Of a stretch of 5,393 bases of DNA, positions 1 through 5,393 are shown piece by piece. Within the stretch, counting starts at the first letter, position 1, and each line of letters opens with the position of its first letter. The translations under genes and the position numbers were made by a program. The stretch is from JBCFBK01 sp050173895 (GTDB lineage Bacteria; Bacteroidota; Bacteroidia; Bacteroidales; Prolixibacteraceae), in NCBI GenBank assembly GCA_050173895.1, contig JBFXKJ010000268.1, positions 1 to 5,393 on the forward strand, read 5' to 3'. The notes under the pieces are model-generated. The model saw nothing but the letters and a program-made list of their open reading frames with translations. It was not told where the DNA came from and did not search any database.

Positions 1-1252
1 GCCCGTCGGGAAGCTCAAACTCATGAATATCGTTTAGCAAATACCGCTTGAGCTTGATAAAGGGGATTTGAAAGGCTCCGAAATGTACCAGGGCATGAAG
101 GTCAAACCAGTCGTCTTTTTCCTGGATGTGAATGTCAAGGGCCGGTTTTTCAATGAAATAGCGTTTGCCGAGCTTGTCCTGCCTGATCAGAAAGCCGTTT
201 TGCTCCAGCCTGGCCCGGTTCGTTTCCAGCCAGCGAACGAGCAGCCTGACCTGTCCGTCTTCGTCAAGAACTTCACTCCCCCGGCACTGATAACTCCCGT
301 TTTCTTCTTTAAGCCCCCAGCTTTTCAATTGATCCAGCCGTTCTTTCTCCCATTCCATGTTTCTGCCCACCTTCTTAAAGGAATAGGTCCCTTTTTCTTT
401 TTGCAGGCTCACATGAACTACCGTTTTACTTGTCGGATAAAATTCCTTTTCCCCGTAGATAAAAAGGGGGAAAAGGACCGTCTCCATTTTCAGGTTGTGC
501 TCGACCGACAAAACAGCTTTTACAGAAACCTCAGGCTCGGAAATCCCAAAACCGGTCGCTTTTACCTGATAGTCGCGTATCGTTTGAAGAACAAAACTGC
601 TGAAGTATTTGTCTTCCACTTGAGAAGGAACGAAAATGAACTCTTTTTCGCAAAAGGGAAGCAGTTTCTTTGCGCTGATATTCTCAAAGACAATGAGCTG
701 GTTCTGCCACACAAGCGAACACGGATCGGTCGAGACCAGGGTGATCTTCTTATGGAGCAAACTCAGCGGTTTGTTTTCGGCCGTTAGTTCAAGGCTGTAT
801 CGGGTGCCGGCGGCTGTGCGGTCAAAGCGGAACGTACAGCGGGCAAAGTGAGAAGGAACGGTAATCCGGTCTTCCTCATAAAGGTTGGAATATTTTACTT
901 GTTTGTTGAAAAGCCGGGTATGGCCGGTCATTAATATCCGCACAATCTGATTCATGTGCCGGTCAATATACGGGCTGATGTGTTTCTCAAACAGGTCGGC
1001 ATCCATTTTTTGAAAAAACTGACCGGCCTCTTTTTTTTTGGAGAATTTTTGAATGAGCTTCTCATCGCTGTATTGTTCCGTCAGCCTGACCAGGCGGGCC
1101 TGTTCTTCATCGAGCGACAGGATTTCGACATCCCTTTGTTTGACCATCTTCTCAATACTGTAGAAGGAGACCTGTTTTTCAATGAGAAATGCCTGAAAAA
1201 TATGTCCAAACGTACGATGCTCTGTGAGTCCGATGATCAGTTCTTTCGACAT
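1..1252 (-). CDS. SNF2-family DEAD/DEAH-box helicase, N-terminal part (partial, runs off left edge)
   Basis: The minus strand has one uninterrupted frame of 417 codons from the ATG at 1252 to the window edge. The protein starts MSKELIIGLTEHRTFGHIF and continues with YSDEKLIQKFSKKKE (about residues 61-75), NLYEEDRITVPSHF, a KKLLPFCEKEFIFVPSQ segment and FVLQTIRDYQVKATGFGIS. From memory, this order of motifs matches the long N-terminal region of Bacteroidales SNF2-related helicases, which are usually around 900-1000 residues, with the ATPase motifs in the C-terminal half. None of those motifs (Walker A, DEAH box) lies in the visible part, so the helicase call rests on N-terminal resemblance only. 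Such proteins are expected to be cytoplasmic, DNA-dependent ATPases; the biological role is not known to me. No signal peptide or membrane segment is visible. The start has no Shine-Dalgarno sequence, but a -7 box lies about 22 bases upstream. A nine-A run in the coding strand (1031-1039) encodes three lysines. The gene diverges from nfnA. Confidence 0.72.
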   Translation of the reverse strand, partial: MSKELIIGLTEHRTFGHIFQAFLIEKQVSFYSIEKMVKQRDVEILSLDEEQARLVRLTEQYSDEKLIQKFSKKKEAGQFFQKMDADLFEKHISPYIDRHMNQIVRILMTGHTRLFNKQVKYSNLYEEDRITVPSHFARCTFRFDRTAAGTRYSLELTAENKPLSLLHKKITLVSTDPCSLVWQNQLIVFENISAKKLLPFCEKEFIFVPSQVEDKYFSSFVLQTIRDYQVKATGFGISEPEVSVKAVLSVEHNLKMETVLFPLFIYGEKEFYPTSKTVVHVSLQKEKGTYSFKKVGRNMEWEKERLDQLKSWGLKEENGSYQCRGSEVLDEDGQVRLLVRWLETNRARLEQNGFLIRQDKLGKRYFIEKPALDIHIQEKDDWFDLHALVHFGAFQIPFIKLKRYLLNDIHEFELPDG

Positions 1253-1273
1253 ACAGCTGTTTTAACAAAACTT

Positions 1274-1281
1274 CAAATATA
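1274..1281 (-). promoter_or_regulatory. Candidate Bacteroidota -7 box for the helicase gene
   Basis: Read on the minus strand this is TATATTTG, a full match to the TAnnTTTG -7 consensus of the Bacteroidota primary sigma factor. It would place the transcription start close to 1268 and give a leader of roughly 15 bases before the ATG at 1252. No good TTG-type -33 element is seen 19-21 bases further upstream, so the assignment is tentative. Confidence 0.4.
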
Positions 1282-1445
1282 AAGATGAATCGGGTACGAT
1301 CGGAAGGGAGAAGAAAAATTTTAGTGATTGCCGGATCGGTGAAATTCGTAACCCTCACGGGAGCGCCTTTTTATGTGGACTGGTTTTAATTAGGTGCGCT
1401 GCAAAAAAAAGAGGCAAACAACCGGGCATGTTCAGTACACAATGT

Positions 1446-1453
1446 TATTTTTG
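1446..1453 (+). promoter_or_regulatory. Candidate Bacteroidota -7 box for the nfnAB operon
   Basis: TATTTTTG matches the TAnnTTTG -7 consensus and lies 45 bases before the chosen nfnA start, giving a predicted leader of about 40 bases. The -33 region (around 1420-1427) shows no clear TTG. The box helps choose the nfnA start: the upstream ATG at 1442 and GTG at 1394 would lie before the predicted transcription start. The region is AT-rich and such boxes can occur by chance. Confidence 0.4.
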
Positions 1454-1498
1454 CATGTTTTTCACAATTATTGGATAAAAAAACCGATTTCAACCCAT

Positions 1499-2329
1499 AT
1501 GAACCAAATTATTGCAACCGAACGATTTTCCGGGAATGTTTACAAGCTGGTGGTTCACGCTCCGCGAATTGCCCAATCCAGGAAAGCCGGTCATTTTATT
1601 ATTTTGCGTATCGATGAGCAGGGAGAGAGAATTCCGCTCACGATTGCCGGTGCGGACAAAGCGGCCGGAACAATCACGCTTGTTGTTCAAAATGCTGGTG
1701 TGACTTCAGCGAGATTATGCCGGATGAAGGCCGGCGACCAGATCCTGGATCTGGTGGGGCCGCTGGGAAAAGCCACGGCGATTCACCAGGTTGGCACTGT
1801 TTTGGCCTGCGGCGGTGGCGTGGGTGTCGCTCCGCTTCTGCCGATCGTGGAGAGCTTTAAGAAAGCAGGAAACCGGGTGATCAGTATTCTGGCTGCCAGA
1901 AGTAAGGACCTGATCATTCTGGAAGATGAAATCCGGAAATGGTCGGATGAAGTGTTGATTTATACCGATGACGGATCATATGGCAATAAGGGATTGGTGA
2001 CTTCAGGAGCTGAGCAGGTAATCCTTCGTGAGAAGGTGGACGAATGTATAGCGATAGGTCCTGCGGTGATGATGAAATTCACTGCGATGATGACGAAGAA
2101 ATACGGGATCCCCACCCAGGCAAGCCTGAATGCCGTTATGGTTGACGGAACAGGGATGTGCGGGGCCTGCCGGGTGAATGTTGGCGGACATACCCGTTTT
2201 ACCTGCGTTGACGGGCCCGAATTTGATGCCCACCAGATCGACTTCGATGAGTTGATTATGCGCCTGGGGGGGTATAAAGACGAAGAGAGAGAAGCTTTTG
2301 ACCGTTATCTGCAAATTCAAAACAGCTAA
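1499..2329 (+). CDS. nfnA: NfnA: small FAD/[2Fe-2S] subunit of NADH-dependent reduced ferredoxin:NADP+ oxidoreductase
   Basis: This is the 276-residue small subunit of the cytoplasmic flavin-based bifurcating transhydrogenase NfnAB, also annotated as sulfide dehydrogenase beta subunit or ferredoxin-NADP reductase alpha subunit. It binds FAD and NAD(H) and passes electrons through a [2Fe-2S] cluster to NfnB. An FNR-like beta-barrel occupies residues 1-95, with the flavin motif R44-I-P-L-T48. The nucleotide-binding domain begins with CGGGVGVAPLLP (104-115), and IGPAVMMK lies at 186-193. The cluster motif is D216-x4-C221-x2-C224-x11-C236. PyrK, the dihydroorotate dehydrogenase homologue, has a cysteine where Asp216 stands; an aspartate ligand is known from Nfn structures and separates NfnA from PyrK. 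The start at 1499 was chosen because MNQIIATERFSGNVYKL is where family similarity begins and 276 residues is the usual length; the frame is open back to a GTG at 1394. No Shine-Dalgarno sequence is seen. nfnB starts 3 bases after the stop, so translation is probably coupled. Confidence 0.93.
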   Translation: MNQIIATERFSGNVYKLVVHAPRIAQSRKAGHFIILRIDEQGERIPLTIAGADKAAGTITLVVQNAGVTSARLCRMKAGDQILDLVGPLGKATAIHQVGTVLACGGGVGVAPLLPIVESFKKAGNRVISILAARSKDLIILEDEIRKWSDEVLIYTDDGSYGNKGLVTSGAEQVILREKVDECIAIGPAVMMKFTAMMTKKYGIPTQASLNAVMVDGTGMCGACRVNVGGHTRFTCVDGPEFDAHQIDFDELIMRLGGYKDEEREAFDRYLQIQNS

Positions 2330-2332
2330 TTC

Positions 2333-3811
2333 ATGGAAAATCAAAATAAAAGGCGCGATCTGGAATGGCGTGTAGCGCTGCGAAGCAAAATAAAGAACAA
2401 GGAACGCACGGACATCGGGAGAGTAAAGATGCCCGAAATGGACCCGCAGGTTCGTGTATTATATCAGGACAGGGAAGTGAACATGGGGCTGGATGCGGCA
2501 TGCGCACAGACGGAGGCCTCCCGGTGTATGGACTGTGTGAATCCGACCTGCATGGAAGGATGCCCTGTAAGCATCGATATTCCCACCTTTATCAAATACA
2601 TTGAGCAGGGAGACATGTTGCAGGCAGCCAGGACCCTGAAGGAAACCTCTGCGCTTCCGGCGGTCTGCGGGCGGGTTTGTCCTCAGGAAAAACAATGCGA
2701 GGCCAGCTGCTTCTATACCCTTAAGTTAAAGAAAGAGCCGGTGGCAATTGGATATCTGGAACGTTTTGCTGCCGATTTTGAAAGGGAAAGCGGACAGATT
2801 TCCGTTCCTTCAGTAGCTGCGAAGAACGGAGTTAAGGTGGCCGCCATCGGTTCAGGGCCGGCCTCTCTTTCTTTTGCCGGCGACATGATCAAACTTGGAT
2901 ATGAGGTGACGGTCTTTGAAGCGCTGCACGAAATTGGAGGGGTTCTCAAATATGGAATACCCGAGTTCCGGCTTCCCAACCGGATTGTGGATGTCGAGCT
3001 TGAAAACCTTCAGAAAATGGGTGTTCGTTTCGAGAAAAATTTCATTGCGGGGAAAACCGCCGGGTTCGACGATCTGAAGGCCGAGGGCTATCACGCGTTT
3101 TTTGTGGCCAGTGGCGCCGGGCTTCCGCGCTTTATGAATATCCCGGGCGAAAACTATAACGGCATTCTTTCTTCCAATGAATACCTCACACGGGTAAACC
3201 TGATGAACGCTGCCAAAAATGATTTTGATACGCCGGTACTGAAAGGCAGAAATGTGGCGGTGGTAGGAGGAGGAAACACGGCCATGGACTCTGTGCGCAC
3301 AGCCAAACGGCTGGGTGCAGAAAGGGCTATGATCGTGTATCGCCGGTCCCGGGAAGAAATGCCTGCCCGAATTGAGGAAGTTCATCATGCTGAAGAAGAG
3401 GGAATTGAATTTTTGAACCTGACCAATCCGGTTGCCTATTTTGCCGATGAGAAAGGGCGGGTCAACCGGATGCGGGTGCAACGGATGGAACTTGGCGAGC
3501 CTGATGCGTCCGGACGGAGAAGGCCGGTGGTAGTCGAGGGATCTGAATATGATATCGAGGTGGATGTCGTGGTTGTCGCCATCGGGGTGTCGCCAAATCC
3601 GCTGATTCCCTCAGCCTTGCCCGATCTGAAACTGACCCGCTGGGGAACGATCGAGGTAAATGAGCAAACAATGCAGAGTTCAATTCCGGAGTTATTTGCC
3701 GGTGGCGATATCGTCAGGGGCGGTGCGACGGTCATCCTGGCCATGGGTGACGGAAGGCGGGCCGCAGCCGGGATGCACAAATATTTGATGGAAAGGGCCT
3801 TTCAATCTTAA
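2333..3811 (+). CDS. nfnB: NfnB: large bifurcating FAD/[4Fe-4S] subunit (glutamate synthase small-chain family)
   Basis: This 492-residue protein is the large subunit of NfnAB, homologous to the NADPH-dependent glutamate synthase small chain and often annotated gltA or sudA. It carries the bifurcating FAD and two [4Fe-4S] clusters and oxidises or reduces NADP(H) and ferredoxin. The N-terminal ferredoxin-like domain has C57, C65-x2-C68-x4-C73-x3-C77-P and then C112-G-R-V-C116-P-x4-C122-x3-C126. Glu104, just before the second set, is a candidate for the non-cysteine cluster ligand described in Nfn structures. The FAD dinucleotide fold is G173-S-G-P-A-S178. The NADP(H) fold is GGGNTAMD (312-319), followed by YRRSREEMPA (336-345), whose arginines fit the NADP 2'-phosphate. 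The second FAD motif is AGGD (456-459) with GGATVILAMGDGRRAA after it. Length fits NfnB, which has about 20-30 extra N-terminal residues compared with a minimal GltD. The adjacent nfnA and the absence of a glutamate synthase large chain argue against a GltD role. Confidence 0.92.
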   Translation: MENQNKRRDLEWRVALRSKIKNKERTDIGRVKMPEMDPQVRVLYQDREVNMGLDAACAQTEASRCMDCVNPTCMEGCPVSIDIPTFIKYIEQGDMLQAARTLKETSALPAVCGRVCPQEKQCEASCFYTLKLKKEPVAIGYLERFAADFERESGQISVPSVAAKNGVKVAAIGSGPASLSFAGDMIKLGYEVTVFEALHEIGGVLKYGIPEFRLPNRIVDVELENLQKMGVRFEKNFIAGKTAGFDDLKAEGYHAFFVASGAGLPRFMNIPGENYNGILSSNEYLTRVNLMNAAKNDFDTPVLKGRNVAVVGGGNTAMDSVRTAKRLGAERAMIVYRRSREEMPARIEEVHHAEEEGIEFLNLTNPVAYFADEKGRVNRMRVQRMELGEPDASGRRRPVVVEGSEYDIEVDVVVVAIGVSPNPLIPSALPDLKLTRWGTIEVNEQTMQSSIPELFAGGDIVRGGATVILAMGDGRRAAAGMHKYLMERAFQS

Positions 3812-3821
3812 ATTTTAAACC

Positions 3822-4808
3822 ATGACAAACCTTTCAACCCGTTTTTTTGGGCTGGAACTAAGCAGCCCAGTAATTGCCGGAAGCTGCAGCCTTACCGGAA
3901 ATCCAGAACATATAAAAAGGATTGCCGGCGCCGGGGCCGGAGCAATCGTGTTGAAATCGATCTTTGAAGAAGAAATTTATACCCAGCTTCAACACGAACT
4001 GAAACAACGGAACAATCTGGTGAATGACCCCGAATACCTCGACTATTTTGATTATGTGATCCGGGAAGAAAATCTGAACAAACAAGTCAACCTCATTGGG
4101 CAGGCAAAGGCCTTATCTGGAATACCTGTGATTGCCAGCGTCAACTGCGTCAGCTCTTCCGAGTGGATGGTCTTTGCAAAACGGCTGCAGGATGCCGGAG
4201 CGGATGCGCTCGAACTCAATCTTTTCATTATTCCTTCTGATGTGGACCGAAGCAATGAGGCCAATGAACAGTTTTATTTTGAAACCGTCCGCAGAGTGCT
4301 GGAAACCGTTTCGATTCCTGTAACGGTAAAAATCAGCCATTACTTTTCAAACCTGGCCGGGGTGATCAAAAAGCTGTCTGTGTCGGGCATCGCCGGGATC
4401 ACGCTGTTTAACAAGTTTTATTCGCCCGATATTGACATTGAGAAGCAGCAACTCGTATCGGCGGGGATTTTCAGTGCTGAGAGCGACTATCTTCTTCCAT
4501 TGAGATGGACGGGGATTATGGCTCCAAAAGCCGGTTGCCCTTTGGCTGCGACTACCGGCATCCGCTCGGCAGAAACCGCTGTCAAATTTCTGCTGGCCGG
4601 GGCAAGCGCCGTTCAGATCGCTTCAGCCTTGTATCAGGACGGAACGGAGGTGATCAGCCGGATCAACCAGGGGATTTCCGAATGGATGGAACGAAACGGA
4701 TATTCATCCATCGACGACTTTAAGGGAAAACTGAGCATTCAGCAAAAAAATGCCCAGGCCTGGGAACGGGTCCAGTTCCTGAACTGGATCAAAGATCAGG
4801 AATTTTAA
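3822..4808 (+). CDS. Dihydroorotate dehydrogenase-like FMN-barrel protein lacking the catalytic motif
   Basis: This 328-residue cytoplasmic protein has the TIM-barrel fold of class 1 dihydroorotate dehydrogenases. Visible landmarks are the first strand with SSPVIAGSCSLTGNPEHI (14-31), VLKSIFEEE (43-51; Lys45 fits the FMN/substrate lysine), GIPVIASVN (100-108), ALELN (129-133), IPVTVKIS (165-172, Lys170), GITLFNKFY (192-200), the phosphate-binding loop AATTGI (242-247) and GASAVQIASAL (260-270). In true enzymes the asparagine after ELN-type strands is followed by N-x-x-C/S-P-N, which supplies the catalytic base. Here the stretch is N133-L-F-I-I-P-S-D-V-D, with isoleucine at the base position and proline in place of the second asparagine. 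As far as I recall, this is typical of a separate, functionally unassigned dihydroorotate dehydrogenase-like family. FMN binding is likely, but orotate formation is not. The gene begins 10 bases after nfnB, so it is probably co-transcribed and may be a redox partner of NfnAB. Cysteines 22, 109 and 239 all fall near strand ends. Confidence 0.85.
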   Translation: MTNLSTRFFGLELSSPVIAGSCSLTGNPEHIKRIAGAGAGAIVLKSIFEEEIYTQLQHELKQRNNLVNDPEYLDYFDYVIREENLNKQVNLIGQAKALSGIPVIASVNCVSSSEWMVFAKRLQDAGADALELNLFIIPSDVDRSNEANEQFYFETVRRVLETVSIPVTVKISHYFSNLAGVIKKLSVSGIAGITLFNKFYSPDIDIEKQQLVSAGIFSAESDYLLPLRWTGIMAPKAGCPLAATTGIRSAETAVKFLLAGASAVQIASALYQDGTEVISRINQGISEWMERNGYSSIDDFKGKLSIQQKNAQAWERVQFLNWIKDQEF

Positions 4809-4936
4809 GCGCCTTTGTGTGCCGGATTCAGGTGGAACCCGGGGTTTCGGCTCTCCCGACCATTGAAGGCAAGTCTGTACAGGATGAACTTATTTGGTTC
4901 CCTGTCATTTTAGGCAGGAGATACACTTTAATCATG

Positions 4937-4944
4937 TAACTTTG
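4937..4944 (+). promoter_or_regulatory. Bacteroidota -7 box upstream of the LysM gene
   Basis: TAACTTTG followed by C is a full match to the TAnnTTTG -7 element. It lies in the gap between the operon and the LysM gene, predicting transcription from about 4949 and a leader of roughly 85 bases. A clear TTG at the -33 position (about 4914-4918) is missing; only a T-run at 4908-4911 is nearby, at longer than usual spacing. It supports the LysM gene having its own promoter apart from the nfnAB operon. Confidence 0.55.
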
Positions 4945-5033
4945 CGTTGTCAAACTGGCCCCGGATGAAGTGCCGCAGAAAGGTTCCTGAACTTCCGTGG
5001 ACAATGTTGGAAAATTAAACAAGTTATTCACAT

Positions 5034-5393
5034 ATGAGACTTTTACTTCTTTCTGTTTTGATTTTTGTTTCTCTCGGGCATGCAGGTGCACAGGATAGGT
5101 TACCGGACGAAAACCAGATGGACTGTACACTTTATCAGGTCAGGCAGGGGGAAACAATCTATTCGATCAGCAGGAGGTTTCTTGTCGGACAAAATGAACT
5201 CGTGGCCGCGAATCCTTCGCTGGTAATGGGGCTGAAGGCGGGGCAAATACTGAAAATTCCCGGCGCGGGAAGTGGTTCAGGAGCTGACCAGGGAGCACAG
5301 GAGCCTTTAAAAGACAGGGAAAACATCCCTGCAATGACTGAATACAAAGTAAGAAAAGGGGAATCGGTTTATTTTATTGCCCGGCGTTTCGGA
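5034..5393 (+). CDS. Secreted protein with two LysM domains, N-terminal part (partial, runs off right edge)
   Basis: One open frame of 120 codons runs from the ATG at 5034 to the window end without a stop. Residues 1-19 form a signal peptide: a single Arg, a hydrophobic core (LLLLSVLIFVSL) and a likely cleavage after AGA before Gln20. There is no lipobox cysteine at the cleavage site, so a periplasmic rather than lipoprotein location is inferred. The first LysM domain spans about 34-76, with YQVRQGETIYSISRRF, an NP at 60-61 and a closing GLKAGQILKIP. A Gly/Ser/Gln-rich linker follows (about 77-100). A second LysM starts at Tyr104 with YKVRKGESVYFIARRFG and is cut by the edge. LysM domains bind N-acetylglucosamine-containing glycans such as peptidoglycan. 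In Bacteroidota such tandem N-terminal LysM domains often precede a longer C-terminal domain (a periplasmic-binding-protein-like fold or a peptidase), which cannot be seen here. Translation probably starts without a Shine-Dalgarno sequence; the upstream bases are A-rich. Confidence 0.88.
   Translation, partial: MRLLLLSVLIFVSLGHAGAQDRLPDENQMDCTLYQVRQGETIYSISRRFLVGQNELVAANPSLVMGLKAGQILKIPGAGSGSGADQGAQEPLKDRENIPAMTEYKVRKGESVYFIARRFG

Noticed and set aside
68..787. A 239-codon plus-strand open frame opposite the helicase gene
   Set aside because: It is antisense to a longer 417-codon minus-strand frame that has recognisable family motifs. The plus-strand protein is rich in Phe and Pro without domain-like pattern, as expected from reading a Lys/Glu-rich gene backwards. 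The same applies to the open frames at 636-851 and 956-1282.
621..860. A 12-base exact repeat (TGAGAAGGAACG) at 621-632 and 849-860
   Set aside because: Both copies encode a Val-Pro-Ser turn within the helicase frame and are single, unflanked occurrences; chance codon similarity explains them.
1394..1498. N-terminal extension of nfnA by 35 codons (GTG at 1394 or ATG at 1442)
   Set aside because: The extension has no family similarity, would overlap the predicted -7 box at 1446-1453, and would make the protein longer than usual for NfnA. The ATG at 1499 begins at the normal family start.
2852..3481. A 209-codon minus-strand open frame inside nfnB, and another at 3436-3780
   Set aside because: Both are fully antisense to a strongly conserved gene with all NfnB cofactor motifs and show no recognisable domain.
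2333..3811. Calling the large subunit a glutamate synthase small chain (GltD)
   Set aside because: There is no glutamate synthase large subunit in the window, and the adjacent nfnA plus the CGRVCPQE-type second cysteine set fit NfnB instead.
3822..4808. Calling the third operon gene a true dihydroorotate dehydrogenase (pyrD)
   Set aside because: The N-x-x-C/S-P-N active-site motif is missing, and the small subunit beside it is NfnA-type rather than PyrK-type.
4828..5130. A 100-codon minus-strand open frame across the gap before the LysM gene
   Set aside because: It overlaps the signal peptide region of a convincing LysM gene and has no recognisable motifs or promoter.

Overview
The window reads as chromosomal DNA from an anaerobic or facultatively anaerobic member of the Bacteroidota. 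Four things point there: start codons without a clear Shine-Dalgarno sequence, TAnnTTTG-type -7 promoter boxes, a partial SNF2-type helicase with the N-terminal pattern of the Bacteroidales family, and a ferredoxin-dependent NfnAB transhydrogenase. GC content looks moderate by eye. I see no insertion sequence, CRISPR array, tRNA, rRNA or phage gene. All assignments come from reading the sequence; no database search was made.

Layout. Positions 1-1252 (minus strand) hold the first 417 codons of a large protein that runs off the left edge, probably a SNF2-family helicase. A 246-bp divergent intergenic region (1253-1498) carries one candidate promoter in each direction. A tight plus-strand operon follows: nfnA (1499-2329), nfnB (2333-3811, 3-bp gap) and a dihydroorotate-dehydrogenase-like flavoprotein (3822-4808, 10-bp gap). 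A 225-bp intergenic region (4809-5033) has a good -7 box but no convincing terminator. At 5034-5393 a secreted LysM protein begins and runs off the right edge.

How the genes work together. NfnA and NfnB together form the electron-bifurcating NADH-dependent reduced ferredoxin:NADP+ oxidoreductase. It couples NADH and reduced ferredoxin to NADPH formation, and runs in reverse. The third gene is spaced as if co-transcribed with them. It keeps the FMN-barrel fold of class 1 dihydroorotate dehydrogenases but lacks the N-x-x-C/S-P-N active-site motif, so it is unlikely to make orotate. Its linkage to nfnAB suggests an unknown redox role and is the most interesting point here. The flanking helicase and LysM genes look like unrelated housekeeping neighbours.
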